A stretch of 64,000 nucleotides of DNA from RGIG2041 sp045546315 (GCA_045546315.1 JAZQCN010000036.1:62001-126000); one strand, 5' to 3'. Positions 1 through 8,533 are shown, counted from the stretch's first letter. Program-made: numbers and translations. The notes: generated from the letters alone by a model not told the origin.

Positions 1-474
1 ATGTGCCGCGCCGAATGGGTCCCACTTGAGCGCCTTTACGCCCAGATCCACCGTGCGCTTTGCCTTTGCGGCAAATTCCTCCGGCGTTCTTGCACCGACA
101 AACCAAGCATTGGCATACATTTTTACCTTGTCGCGCATCTTGCCGCCGAACAGATTGTAGGTCGGCGTGTTAAAATACTTGCCGGCAATATCCCATAACG
201 CGATTTCGATGCCGCTGATGGCGCTCATCAGCACCGGACCGCCCTTCCAGTAAATATCGCGGTACACTTCAAAGCACATTTTTTCAATCTCAAGCGGATT
301 TCTGCCGACCACAAGGCGCTTTAAATCCGCAACCATACCTTCTAATGCATTTTCATTCGTGCCGAGTGACGCTTCGCCCCAACCATAGAGACCTTCATCA
401 GTTTCGACCTTGATAAATGCCCAGTTTGTTCTGAAGGCATCTAAAGTATAAATTTTAATATCCGAAATTTTCAT
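1..474 (-). CDS. Enolase-superfamily sugar-acid dehydratase (mandelate racemase/galactonate dehydratase-like), 3' part outside the window
   Basis: The 158 visible residues are the N-terminal capping domain and the beginning of the barrel of a mandelate racemase/muconate lactonizing enzyme family protein. GWGE near residue 31, GGPVLMSAISGIEIALWDI at 78-96 and LFGG at 108-111 are typical of the galactonate-dehydratase-like branch. LKWDPFG at 149-155 places a lysine where the first catalytic lysine of the barrel sits in this branch. Family members dehydrate aldonic or aldaric acids to 2-keto-3-deoxy acids in the cytosol. The start codon overlaps the stop of the upstream SDR gene as ATGA, so the two are translationally coupled. 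The substrate cannot be read from this fragment because the metal ligands and the second catalytic half lie beyond the window edge. Confidence 0.85.
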   Translation of the reverse strand, partial: MKISDIKIYTLDAFRTNWAFIKVETDEGLYGWGEASLGTNENALEGMVADLKRLVVGRNPLEIEKMCFEVYRDIYWKGGPVLMSAISGIEIALWDIAGKYFNTPTYNLFGGKMRDKVKMYANAWFVGARTPEEFAAKAKRTVDLGVKALKWDPFGAAH

Positions 475-1235
475 TTGTTTTCCCCTCCGTTATATGGCAG
501 TAAATTCAAAAGCACACCCGAATCAATCGTAATCTCCGCACCGGTTACGGTCTTAGACAATGGCGTACCAAGATAAAACACGCCGTTTGCAATATCCTCG
601 CCCGTGGACTCTACGCCGAGCGGCCAGTTTTTGCGTTTTTGGGCAATTTCCTCTTCCGTCAAATCGTCCCAACGCTCCGTCCGGATTGCACCGGCAAGTA
701 TGGTGTTGACGCGGATGTTTAAATGCGCAAGCTCCAATGCCGCCGCGCTTGCAAGCGCATTGATGCCCGCCTTCGAGGTCGAGTACAGGCTGCGGTTTGC
801 AGGCTTTTTCGAATGGACAGAGCTGATGAACACCATCGCACCGCCGCCGTTTTCTTTCATCAGAAGTGCCGCCTGCTGACAGCAAAAGTAATTTCCCTTT
901 AAATTGACATCCATCAAAGCATCAAACTCTTCCTCCGTTGCCGTCAAAAGCTTGTTGCCGACGCCTAAATGCGCACTGTTTGCAACAAAGGTATCGAGCC
1001 TGCAGAAGTCTGCTTTGATTTTTTTAAACACACGGCAAATGTCCGAAACGCTCGTCAAATCCAAGCCGTAGCCTTTTGACTCTACGCCGTATTTTTCTTT
1101 AAGTCTCTGCGCTGCCGCTTGCGCATCCTCTTCCTTACGCGACGAAATTGCAATCGCATAACCGTTCTCGGCAAATTTCTCCGCAATGGCATACCCGGTA
1201 TTCTTCGTTGCGCCCGTTATAAAACAAACCGGCAT
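471..1235 (-). CDS. SDR-family NAD(P)-dependent oxidoreductase
   Basis: This 254-residue protein is a classical short-chain dehydrogenase. The cofactor loop is TGATKNTG (7-14), the structural Asn is N111 in NLKG, and the catalytic set is S138/S139, Y151 and K155 in YSTSK. The usual NNAG motif reads VANSA (84-88), a variant. The C-terminal TGAEITIDSG is the usual substrate-loop ending. It overlaps the following dehydratase gene by 4 nt. An SDR paired with an enolase-superfamily dehydratase suggests oxidation of a sugar, or of a 2-keto-3-deoxy acid, in a non-phosphorylative route; this is inferred from context. The exact substrate is unknown. Confidence 0.88.
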   Translation of the reverse strand: MPVCFITGATKNTGYAIAEKFAENGYAIAISSRKEEDAQAAAQRLKEKYGVESKGYGLDLTSVSDICRVFKKIKADFCRLDTFVANSAHLGVGNKLLTATEEEFDALMDVNLKGNYFCCQQAALLMKENGGGAMVFISSVHSKKPANRSLYSTSKAGINALASAAALELAHLNIRVNTILAGAIRTERWDDLTEEEIAQKRKNWPLGVESTGEDIANGVFYLGTPLSKTVTGAEITIDSGVLLNLLPYNGGENK

Positions 1236-1342
1236 ATTCTATCACGCCTTTCTTTCCATTTGCTTTCTGTCTTCATTATAAATTTATCTCAAAGGCAAAA
1301 CAATGCAAAATGCGCCCCTGAAATTTAGGAAATCCGCGCATC

Positions 1343-1369
1343 AAAAAAAGCATCCGTAAGGATGCTTTT
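1343..1369 (-). terminator. Intrinsic terminator of the AraC gene
   Basis: On the minus strand a hairpin with arms AAAAGCATCC and GGATGCTTTT is followed by a T run. It lies directly after the AraC stop codon. Confidence 0.8.
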
Positions 1370-1370
1370 C

Positions 1371-2144
1371 TCACAACAGATTCATATATTTTTTCGGTGA
1401 AATCCCGATTTCCTTTTTAAACAGCTGGCTGAAGGTATACACATCGTTAAAGCCGAGCGCATCTGCCGTTTCGCTCACATTCATTCCCGTGCTCCTGAGC
1501 AGCTTGCACGCCGCCTGCATCAAAACCCTGTTTTTATACTGAATCGGCGACATGCCGAGATGCTTTATAAACAGCCGGCGCAGATGCGACTGACTGATAC
1601 CGCAAAGCTTGGCAAGGTCTTCTACATAGATTTTGCTTTGCAGATGCGACTCGATGTATTGCACGGCAGGCACAATACCTTCATATACGCCTGACACGCT
1701 TGCCGCACGCATCCCCTCGCAAAACAGACCGATAATCCGATATAAATTGCTGACGGCAAGCCACTTATCCTGTGTGCTCGTGCGCTCCATTTCCTCTAAA
1801 AGCGTATAAATCTCCGCTGCCTTTTCCCTGAACATGACCGGTGCATCAGAGAAAACAACCGTTTTACCGTCTTCACTTAAATCAAACTCCACCTGAATAC
1901 CAAGAGTCTGCTCGGACACAACATTGTAGGTATATTGTGCGCCTTTGGGCAGATACACTGCCTCCCCCGCCTCCAGATAGACCTTCTCGTTTTCCACCTC
2001 ATAGAGATAGCGCCCCTCAATCAGATACAAAATTGAGGAGCTTGCGCGGCTCAAAATCTGCTTGCGAAAGATTTTGGGCCGGTATTTAAATACAAAAAAA
2101 TTTTCAAGTGCCGTCTGTGTGGCATAGTTTTGTAAACGCGGCAT
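1371..2144 (-). CDS. AraC-family transcriptional regulator
   Basis: The 257-residue protein has an N-terminal cupin-like sensing domain (about 15-100, with the EAGEAVYLPKG strand-turn pattern) and a C-terminal double helix-turn-helix of AraC type (about 160-257, with SQSHLRRLFIKHLGMSP and the second-helix pattern GFNDVYTFSQLFKKEIGISPKKY). It should bind DNA in the cytosol and respond to a sugar or oligosaccharide. It is divergent from the GH39-like gene with about 157 bp between them, so that gene is the obvious target. A GGGTG Shine-Dalgarno stretch precedes the ATG. It also lies just upstream of the SDR/dehydratase pair on the same strand, which it may control too. The inducer is unknown. 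Confidence 0.9.
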   Translation of the reverse strand: MPRLQNYATQTALENFFVFKYRPKIFRKQILSRASSSILYLIEGRYLYEVENEKVYLEAGEAVYLPKGAQYTYNVVSEQTLGIQVEFDLSEDGKTVVFSDAPVMFREKAAEIYTLLEEMERTSTQDKWLAVSNLYRIIGLFCEGMRAASVSGVYEGIVPAVQYIESHLQSKIYVEDLAKLCGISQSHLRRLFIKHLGMSPIQYKNRVLMQAACKLLRSTGMNVSETADALGFNDVYTFSQLFKKEIGISPKKYMNLL

Positions 2145-2162
2145 ACTGCATCACCCGATTTC

Positions 2163-2190
2163 ATTCTATCGTATTTGTAAAAATTGTCAA
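2163..2190 (-). promoter_or_regulatory. Sigma-A type promoter for the AraC gene
   Basis: On the minus strand TTGACA (2185-2190) and TAGAAT (2163-2168) are separated by 16 bp, ending about 20 bp before the AraC start. Confidence 0.65.
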
Positions 2191-2201
2191 GCAAATTCAA
2201 G

Positions 2202-2230
2202 TAAAAATGAGCGAATCCATTAAAAAATGA
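2202..2230. promoter_or_regulatory. Candidate AraC operator: direct repeat TAAAAATGA / TAAAAAATGA
   Basis: Two copies of TAAAAATGA-like sequence begin at 2202 and 2221, and the shared AAAAATGA core repeats after 20 bp, about two helical turns. This is the geometry of AraC half-sites. They lie between the divergent AraC and GH39-like genes, just behind the AraC -35 box. An imperfect inverted repeat (CCATT...AATGG, 2217-2244) overlaps the second copy. Confidence 0.4.
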
Positions 2231-2301
2231 TTGAATTTTAAATGGTAATATATTCTCTTTTTCCCTATAATGAAGGCAAATCCATAAAAGAAGGTGCTTT
2301 T

Positions 2302-3675
2302 ATGCAGAAAATCGGAAAACTTAAAACCTACACTTCTAAAGAAATTGAAAGCTCCTGTGTCAGCATCGGCTTTGAGTGCCTGGACCGCGAGCTGTTTGAT
2401 GCAAATAAATGCTATGACCCGCTCGCCAAAACCGGCGTAAAGCACGCGCGCGTGCAGACCGGCTGGACAAAATGCGAAAAGGAAAAGGGCGTCTATGATT
2501 TTGCCTGGCTCGACGATGTGGTAGACAATCTGCTTTCTCGCGGAATTCTCCCTTGGTTCAATGTCGGCTACGGCAATCCTGTGTATATGCCGGATGTGCC
2601 AAACCCGACGGCGGTCGGCTGTGTACCGCTCTACTACGGTGACGAATGCTTAAACGCCTGGAAAAGCTTTGTCCGCGCCTTAACCGAGCATTACAAGGAT
2701 CGCGTTTCGCACTATGAAATCTGGAACGAGGCAGACGGCAAAAGCTTTTGGTATCCGTCTACGGCAAATCCGGAGGAATATGCGCGTCTCGTGAACCTGA
2801 CCGCCGAGGTCATTTTATCGGTGTACCCCGATGCGAAAATCGGCGCGAATGTCTCCGCGCCGTACTATTTTGATTATACCGACCGATTTTATACAAGCGT
2901 AGAGAAAGACAAGCTCCACTTTTTTGCCTACCACGCCTATTCTGCTATGCCGGAATACCGCTTCAAAGGTTTAATCCATCATCACCGCAAAAGTCTTGAT
3001 GCAAACGGCCTTGCCCATGTCGATTTATGGCAGGGCGAGGGTGGCTATCCGTCCTGGGCATATGAGGGGCACTGGCTCGTGAAAGCCGGCTGCGACGATG
3101 AGCGCGGACAGGCCATGTTCCAGCTGCGCCGCTACTTTTTAGACATCTGCTATGGTGCAAAGCGAAGCTCGTTTTTCCAGATGGCGGATATGTGGGAAAA
3201 GCCGTACGCCAAGGCGGTGCAGGTCTTAAAAAAGCCGGCTGCACACGGCATCTTAAACGGTCTTACCTATACACCGAAAGAGTCGTATACCACCATCACA
3301 CATCTTTCGACCATCTTCTCAGGTGAAATTGCTGCAACCGATGCATATATGCATATAAACACAACCGCACCGTCTCCAACGGAAACGCTTGCGTGTCAAA
3401 TGCTGACCTACAGCCGAAACGGCAAGCCGGTCTATACCTACTACCTGCCGACCGACCTTGCCAAAAACGAAGAAATTCCGTATACAGCGGATGTGTGCAT
3501 CCACGGCGCGCTCCAAGATGCTGTGTTAATTGACCCGTACACCGGCGAGGTATTCGCTCTCGATGCCCCCATACCGGACAGCCCGTACGACCCGGGCATT
3601 GTGGCATATAAAAACTTACCGCTCAAGGATTATCCTCTGATGGTAACGGAAAGAGATACATACGAAATTATATAA
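2302..3675 (+). CDS. Glycoside hydrolase, GH39-like, intracellular
   Basis: A 457-residue TIM-barrel hydrolase without a signal peptide, so it acts in the cytosol. YEIWNEADG (138-146) supplies the clan GH-A acid/base Glu143 in the WNE motif, and DLWQGEGGY (241-249) supplies a candidate nucleophile Glu246. The QTGWTKCEKEKGVYDFAWLD stretch near 52 is the usual beta/alpha-barrel entry seen in GH39-type and related enzymes. GH39 includes beta-xylosidases and alpha-L-iduronidases, so the sugar cannot be fixed here. An in-frame ATG at 2242 exists, but the start at 2302 has AAGGTG at a proper distance and fits the fold. It is divergent from an AraC regulator. Confidence 0.75.
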   Translation: MQKIGKLKTYTSKEIESSCVSIGFECLDRELFDANKCYDPLAKTGVKHARVQTGWTKCEKEKGVYDFAWLDDVVDNLLSRGILPWFNVGYGNPVYMPDVPNPTAVGCVPLYYGDECLNAWKSFVRALTEHYKDRVSHYEIWNEADGKSFWYPSTANPEEYARLVNLTAEVILSVYPDAKIGANVSAPYYFDYTDRFYTSVEKDKLHFFAYHAYSAMPEYRFKGLIHHHRKSLDANGLAHVDLWQGEGGYPSWAYEGHWLVKAGCDDERGQAMFQLRRYFLDICYGAKRSSFFQMADMWEKPYAKAVQVLKKPAAHGILNGLTYTPKESYTTITHLSTIFSGEIAATDAYMHINTTAPSPTETLACQMLTYSRNGKPVYTYYLPTDLAKNEEIPYTADVCIHGALQDAVLIDPYTGEVFALDAPIPDSPYDPGIVAYKNLPLKDYPLMVTERDTYEII

Positions 3676-3715
3676 TCAAAAAAGAAGGCAACCACGGTTG
3701 CCTTCTTTTTTGATT
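3674..3715. terminator. Bidirectional terminator between GH39-like gene and clpC
   Basis: A perfect 20-bp inverted repeat (3674-3693 against 3696-3715) with A/T runs on both outer sides. It serves both convergent genes. Confidence 0.92.
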
Positions 3716-3716
3716 A

Positions 3717-6188
3717 TTACTTCTTTACAACATCCAAATTACCGTCTTTAAAATCGACCACAATGCTGTCGCCCGCGCCGATGTCGGCATCGAGCATCTT
3801 TTCCGCCAGTGCATCCTCAATCTTTGTCTGGATCGCACGGCGAAGCGGACGCGCACCGTAAACCGGATCAAAGCCTTCCTTTGCGACCATCGAAACAACC
3901 GCATCGGTAAACTCTGCCGTAATTTCGTTTTTGGCAAGGCGTGCCGTGAGCGACTGAAGCATCAGCTTTGCAATTTCGCCGATTTCCGTTTCCGTGAGCG
4001 GATGGAACACAATCGTATCATCGATACGGTTTAAAAATTCCGGGCGGAAATGGTTTTTAAGCTCGCCGAGCACATCCGATTTAATCTTTTCGTAGGTGCG
4101 CGCTTCCTTGTCCTCCGCAGCCGAGGCAAAGCCGAGCTTTGTGCTCTTTTCTGCGGTAATCAGTCTTGCGCCGATATTCGAGGTCATGATAATCACTGTG
4201 TTTCGAAAATCCACGCGTCTGCCCTGCGAGTCGGTTAAAATACCGTCCTCCAAAATTTGCAGAAGGATGTTAAACACATCCGGGTGCGCCTTTTCGATTT
4301 CATCAAAGAGCACCACGCTGTACGGCTTCCTGCGGATTTTCTCCGTCAGCTGTCCCGCATCGTCGTAGCCGACATAGCCCGGAGGCGGGCCGACCAGGCG
4401 CGATACCGAATGCTTTTCCATATACTCGGACATATCGATGCGAATCATATCGTCCTCCGAGCCGAACATCGTTTCTGCAAGCGCCTTGGAAAGCTCCGTT
4501 TTGCCGACACCGGTCGGACCAAGGAAGATAAACGAGCCAATCGGCCGCTTCGGGTCTTTGAGGCCCACTCTGCCGCGGCGGATTGCCTTCGAAACCGCGC
4601 GCACAGCTTCGTCTTGTCCAATCACGCGCGCGTGCAGGCTGTCCTCTAACTGCAGAAGCTTTTGCGACTCATCCGTGCTTAGGCGTGCAACCGGGATATT
4701 CGTCCACTGCGCCACAATCTGCGCAATCTGTTCTTCGTCGACGCACATTTTCTGCGTGGATTTTACATCGTCCCACTTGGCTTTTTCCGCATCCAGCTGC
4801 TCTTTCAACTTGTTTTCTTCATCGCGGAGCGTTGCCGCACGCTCAAAATCCTGCACGGCAATCGCAGATTCCTTTTCCTTTATAATTTCAGCATATTTTT
4901 CTTCCAATTCCTTTAATTCCGGCGGTGCGGTCAGCTTGCCGAGACGCACTCTCGATGCCGCCTCGTCGACTAAGTCAATCGCCTTATCCGGCAGGAAGCG
5001 GTCAGTAATATAGCGTGCAGACAGCTCCACAGCCGCTTTGAGTGCCGCATCCGTAATCTTTACGCCGTGGTGCGCTTCGTATTTATCGCGGATACCGGTT
5101 AAAATCAAGATGCTTTCTGCCTCCGTCGGCTCACCGACGGTAATCGGCTGGAAGCGGCGCTCAAGCGCAGAATCCTTTTCGATATGCTTTCTGTATTCCG
5201 TAAGCGTTGTTGCGCCGATGACCTGAATCTCGCCGCGCGCAAGCGACGGCTTTAAAATATTTGCCGCATCAATTGCACCCTCGGCGGCACCGGCACCGAT
5301 GATGGTATGCATTTCATCGATAAATAAAATCACATTGCCTGCCTTTACAACCTCATCCATTGCCGCCTTGAGTCTTTCTTCAAACTCACCGCGATATTTC
5401 GCACCGGCAATCATCGAGGACAAATCGAGTGTAAACAAGCGCTTATCCGTAAGAACCTCCGGCACATCGCCTGCAACGATTTTCTGTGCAAGCCCCTCTG
5501 CCACTGCCGTTTTGCCGACACCCGGCTCGCCGATTAGGCAGGGATTATTCTTCGTGTGGCGCGACAAAATCTGAATGACGCGCTCGATTTCCTTATCTCT
5601 GCCGATGACCGGGTCAAACTTGCCGTCGCGCGCCATCTGTGTAAAATCGCGGCCAAACTGGTCGAGCGTAGGCGTTTTGGTCTGTGGCTTTGCGCCGCTC
5701 GCCGCACCTTCTGCATTGCCGCCACTCGGATTACCTGCTGCCGAATAGCCGGATACCGATGCGGCAATCTCGGCATAAAAGCCCTGCAGCTCCACGCCGC
5801 ACTCCGATAAAATCTTGAGCGCTACGCTTTCGCCGCTGCGCAGAAGTGCAAGCAAAATATGCTCCGTACCGATAAAGCCGTGCCCGAGCTTGCGCGCCTC
5901 TGCCAGGCTCAATTCAATCACGCGCTTCGTGCGCGGTGTCATCACAAGCTGCGCGCCCTCGCTGAGCGCTTCGCCGCGCCCGGTTAAGGCAATAATCTTT
6001 TCCTGTACAACCGCCTGCGTAACGCCCTTCGCCGCCAAAAGCTGCGCCGCAACTGCTGTGGTTTCCGTCGTCAGTCCGGCTAAAATATGCTCCGTGCCGA
6101 TATAGTTATGTCCGAGCGCGCAGGCACAGGCGTGTGCCCCACGCAAGGCGTTTTGTGCTTTTTGTGTAAATCTGTTATCGAAAGTCAT
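3717..6188 (-). CDS. clpC: ATP-dependent Clp protease ATPase subunit ClpC
   Basis: 823 residues with the full ClpC layout: two Clp-N repeats (1-145), a Gly/Ala/Ser-rich linker (150-170), the first AAA+ module with Walker A GEPGVGKT (220-227) and Walker B FIDE around 289-292, a middle domain holding a UVR-like coiled coil (about 430-475), and a second AAA+ module with Walker A GPTGVGKT (557-564). It unfolds substrates for ClpP and, in Bacillus, recognises arginine-phosphorylated proteins marked by McsB. It is the last gene of the ctsR-mcsA-mcsB-clpC operon, 15 bp after mcsB, and is therefore likely repressed by CtsR. clpP is not in the window. Confidence 0.98.
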   Translation of the reverse strand: MTFDNRFTQKAQNALRGAHACACALGHNYIGTEHILAGLTTETTAVAAQLLAAKGVTQAVVQEKIIALTGRGEALSEGAQLVMTPRTKRVIELSLAEARKLGHGFIGTEHILLALLRSGESVALKILSECGVELQGFYAEIAASVSGYSAAGNPSGGNAEGAASGAKPQTKTPTLDQFGRDFTQMARDGKFDPVIGRDKEIERVIQILSRHTKNNPCLIGEPGVGKTAVAEGLAQKIVAGDVPEVLTDKRLFTLDLSSMIAGAKYRGEFEERLKAAMDEVVKAGNVILFIDEMHTIIGAGAAEGAIDAANILKPSLARGEIQVIGATTLTEYRKHIEKDSALERRFQPITVGEPTEAESILILTGIRDKYEAHHGVKITDAALKAAVELSARYITDRFLPDKAIDLVDEAASRVRLGKLTAPPELKELEEKYAEIIKEKESAIAVQDFERAATLRDEENKLKEQLDAEKAKWDDVKSTQKMCVDEEQIAQIVAQWTNIPVARLSTDESQKLLQLEDSLHARVIGQDEAVRAVSKAIRRGRVGLKDPKRPIGSFIFLGPTGVGKTELSKALAETMFGSEDDMIRIDMSEYMEKHSVSRLVGPPPGYVGYDDAGQLTEKIRRKPYSVVLFDEIEKAHPDVFNILLQILEDGILTDSQGRRVDFRNTVIIMTSNIGARLITAEKSTKLGFASAAEDKEARTYEKIKSDVLGELKNHFRPEFLNRIDDTIVFHPLTETEIGEIAKLMLQSLTARLAKNEITAEFTDAVVSMVAKEGFDPVYGARPLRRAIQTKIEDALAEKMLDADIGAGDSIVVDFKDGNLDVVKK

Positions 6189-6203
6189 TTACAACCTCTC
6201 CTT

Positions 6204-7211
6204 TCAGATGCTTTCCCGAATATGCGCCGCGCGCTTTTCATCGCGCGCCTCCGGCGACAGCGCCTCGCCCTCCGCGAGCGCAATATGGTGCGGCTCGCTT
6301 TCAATCATCAGCTGTGTAAGCCTTTGCGCATCTCCATCCTCTATTATACCCAGGTCTGCGCCGAGTTTAACATACGACAGCAATTTTTGCGCCTCCTCGG
6401 AGGAAATTTTTCTTGCATACTTTAAAGTACCGAGTGCGCGGTAGACGCGGTCTGCCATCGAAAGCTTGTCGCTTTCGTAGAGTCTTTGGCGCATATCTCT
6501 TTCCATTTTAATAATCTGCTTAACAATGTCTGTCAGCTTTTCAAGCGTTTGCTGCTCGCTCAAGCCGAGCGTAATCTGATTTGAAAGCTGATACAAATCG
6601 CCGCGCGACTGGCTGCCCTCGCCGTAAACGCCGCGAATCGTCAGCCCGAGCTTGCCGACCTGACCGATTAACGCGTTGATGCTGCCTGCCATACGCAGTG
6701 CCGGCAAATGCAGCATCACCGATGCGCGCATACCTGTGCCGACATTGGTCGGGCAGTGTGTCAGGTAGCCAAACTTTTCATCGAAAGCATACTCCAAGAC
6801 CTTGCCGAGTGCATCATCCAGCGCATCTGCTGCCGAAAACGCCTTCTCGAGCGCAAAGCCCGGCTCGATGGCCTGGATGCGAATATGGTCCTCTTCGCCG
6901 ACCATCACCGCCGCCGTACCGCCTTCATTTAAAAACAGCGCCTTATTCTTGCCGCCGAGCATCTCGCGGCTGATGATATGGTCTTCTACAAGCGCGGACT
7001 TATTCAGCTGCGGCGCATTGTCTAAATTCAAATACGAAAACCTTTGTTTGGTGGTGTCGAGCGCTTTTTTCACGCTGTCCGTAATTTCCTTTGCCGCCGC
7101 ATCGCTCCACTTTGGCGGGAACGGCACCTCGGCAGCATTACGCGCAAGGCGCACCCTTGTACTGATAACAACATCGCATTCCTTGCCCTTTTCGTGATAC
7201 CACATTTTCAT
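6204..7211 (-). CDS. mcsB: Protein arginine kinase McsB
   Basis: A 335-residue phosphagen-kinase-fold protein. STRVRLARN (17-25) near the N terminus, the segment with EEDHIRIQ, the THCPTNVGTGMRASVMLHLPAL active-site region and YGEGSQSRGDLYQLSNQ are hallmarks of McsB. It phosphorylates arginine side chains to mark proteins for ClpCP, and it controls CtsR. The start at 7211 is chosen because AAGGAGG lies 9 nt upstream; a longer reading frame only reads back into mcsA out of frame. One base separates it from the mcsA stop, indicating coupled translation. McsA would be its activator. Confidence 0.97.
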   Translation of the reverse strand: MKMWYHEKGKECDVVISTRVRLARNAAEVPFPPKWSDAAAKEITDSVKKALDTTKQRFSYLNLDNAPQLNKSALVEDHIISREMLGGKNKALFLNEGGTAAVMVGEEDHIRIQAIEPGFALEKAFSAADALDDALGKVLEYAFDEKFGYLTHCPTNVGTGMRASVMLHLPALRMAGSINALIGQVGKLGLTIRGVYGEGSQSRGDLYQLSNQITLGLSEQQTLEKLTDIVKQIIKMERDMRQRLYESDKLSMADRVYRALGTLKYARKISSEEAQKLLSYVKLGADLGIIEDGDAQRLTQLMIESEPHHIALAEGEALSPEARDEKRAAHIRESI

Positions 7212-7212
7212 A

Positions 7213-7593
7213 TCAGCCCACCTCCTTATCGCGCAGAGCCTTGATTTGGTCGCGCAGCACAGCTGCCTGCTCAAAGTCCTGCTTTGCAATCGCTTCCTGC
7301 AGCTGCGCATTCAGGCTTTCCAATTCCTTTTTCACCTTGATGCGCTCACCTGCATGCTCGGAAACCTTGCCGGTATGCTGTGTGTTGGAATGAATTTTTG
7401 CGAGCATATACTCAAACTGCGGTCGAAATACCGTGTAGCATTTCGAGCAGCCAGCCTTACCTGTTTGGGCAACCTCGCTGAGGCGCGTTTTGCAAACCGG
7501 GCAGGCTTCATCGTTATACTGTGCCTTCGGCGTGCCGAACACCAGATGCAAATCCTTGCCGCCGAAAAAATCGTCAAACAAATCGTAGAACAT
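7213..7593 (-). CDS. mcsA: McsB activator McsA (UVR-domain zinc protein), short form
   Basis: 126 residues. CPVC and CSKC (about 32-59) form one zinc site, followed by the conserved YMLAKIHSNTQHTGKV segment and a C-terminal UVR domain (LESLNAQLQEAIAKQDFEQAAVLRDQIKAL). McsA stimulates the McsB kinase. Typical Bacillus McsA is longer and begins with a further CXXC zinc finger; that first finger is missing here. The start is well supported: GGAGG overlaps the ctsR stop codon at the right distance, and no upstream in-frame extension fits. The gene sits between ctsR and mcsB in the standard order. Confidence 0.93.
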   Translation of the reverse strand: MFYDLFDDFFGGKDLHLVFGTPKAQYNDEACPVCKTRLSEVAQTGKAGCSKCYTVFRPQFEYMLAKIHSNTQHTGKVSEHAGERIKVKKELESLNAQLQEAIAKQDFEQAAVLRDQIKALRDKEVG

Positions 7594-7605
7594 ACCCTTT
7601 TCCTC

Positions 7606-8049
7606 CTATACAATACTAATCAGCATATTTTTAAATACAATTGCGCGGAGCTTATCACGCTCGGGCTGCTGAATCGGCAGGCTTCGCTCGGAAGTCGCCG
7701 CACAAATGAGCTTACCCTCGCGCTCGTTTAAAATCCCGCTTTCTATCATATTGACAACCATCGCCTGCACGCTGGCGTAGCTGATGGCGTCCCCGATGGC
7801 ATTAACCACATGCATCAAATAACCGGAGCCGCTCGGCGCAACGCGACGAATACGGATATAGCCGCCGCCCCCGCGCTGACTCTCCACCTCGTAGCCGCGC
7901 TGCCCGGTAAAGCGTGTGCCAATGACATAGTTAATCTGCGACGGTGCGCAGGAAAAGCGGCTTGCCAGCTCGTTTCTTTTCAAAACAATGTCTGCCTCAT
8001 CCTGTAACATCTCCAAAAGAAACTGCTCTATAACATCACTCATTTTCAT
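7606..8049 (-). CDS. ctsR: Heat-shock repressor CtsR
   Basis: 147 residues. The N-terminal winged helix (MSDVIEQFLLEML...RNELASRFSCAPSQINYVIGTRF) and the glycine-rich wing RGGGGYIRI match CtsR, which represses clp genes by binding tandem heptads. Cytosolic dimer; McsB and heat relieve repression. It is the first gene of the ctsR-mcsA-mcsB-clpC operon and has four CtsR heptads and a perfect sigma-A promoter directly upstream, so it is autoregulated. The usual length is about 150 residues. Confidence 0.97.
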   Translation of the reverse strand: MKMSDVIEQFLLEMLQDEADIVLKRNELASRFSCAPSQINYVIGTRFTGQRGYEVESQRGGGGYIRIRRVAPSGSGYLMHVVNAIGDAISYASVQAMVVNMIESGILNEREGKLICAATSERSLPIQQPERDKLRAIVFKNMLISIV

Positions 8050-8066
8050 ATCTCATCACCTCATTT

Positions 8067-8100
8067 TTTGACTTTGACTTTCTTTGACCTTTGTTTGACT
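8067..8100 (-). promoter_or_regulatory. CtsR operator, four heptads
   Basis: Read on the minus strand: AGTCAAA (8094-8100), GGTCAAA (8083-8089), AGTCAAA (8073-8079) and AGTCAAA (8067-8073). The middle pair, GGTCAAA-GAA-AGTCAAA, is an exact match to the known CtsR consensus with its 3-bp gap. The array starts just after the -10 box, where repressor would block initiation. Confidence 0.92.
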
Positions 8101-8102
8101 AT

Positions 8103-8131
8103 ACTATACCACCCCGCCGGAAAAATGTCAA
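8103..8131 (-). promoter_or_regulatory. Sigma-A promoter of the ctsR operon
   Basis: TTGACA (8126-8131), 17-bp spacer, TATAGT (8103-8108) on the minus strand. Confidence 0.88.
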
Positions 8132-8188
8132 GATTTTATTTTTAAATATTTTGTGAACAATTTTTTCAAAAGTTTTTTCAAAAAAGTC

Positions 8189-8217
8189 TTGCCATTTATA
8201 TTTTTATGTGTTAGAAT
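8189..8217 (+). promoter_or_regulatory. Sigma-A promoter of rpmB
   Basis: TTGCCA (8189-8194), 17-bp spacer, TAGAAT (8212-8217). The leader that follows contains a short CCGA/TTCGG hairpin before the AGGAGG site. Confidence 0.75.
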
Positions 8218-8290
8218 AGTTGTTGCTTATTATGAGTAAAGTTACTTTCCGATATAGAAATTCGGTAGTATGCAGGAGGTGTAATGTAAC

Positions 8291-8479
8291 ATGGCAAAGT
8301 GTGAAGTTTGCGGCAAGGGCGTATCCTTCGGTATCCAGGTCAGCCACTCCCACAGAAGAAGCAACCGTATGTGGAAGGCGAATGTAAGAAAAGTTAAGGC
8401 AGTTGTAAACGGTACAAACAAGTCCGTTTATGTATGCAGCAGATGCCTGCGTGCCGGTAAGGTAGAAAGAGCTATCTAA
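8291..8479 (+). CDS. rpmB: 50S ribosomal protein L28, zinc-binding form
   Basis: 62 residues, normal length for L28. CEVC (4-7) and CSRC (48-51) form the four-cysteine zinc site of the C+ form; VSHSHRRSNRMWKANVRKV is the conserved core. It is a component of the large ribosomal subunit. It is monocistronic with its own promoter and a strong terminator, and AGGAGG lies about 10 nt upstream. No cysteine-free paralogue occurs in the window. Confidence 0.97.
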   Translation: MAKCEVCGKGVSFGIQVSHSHRRSNRMWKANVRKVKAVVNGTNKSVYVCSRCLRAGKVERAI

Positions 8480-8495
8480 TTACGCATGTCATGAT

Positions 8496-8533
8496 ATCCC
8501 GCACAGATACTGTGCGGGATTTTGACTTTTTTA
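8496..8533 (+). terminator. Intrinsic terminator after rpmB
   Basis: Perfect 10-bp stem ATCCCGCACA/TGTGCGGGAT with a 5-nt loop followed by T-rich sequence. Confidence 0.88.
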
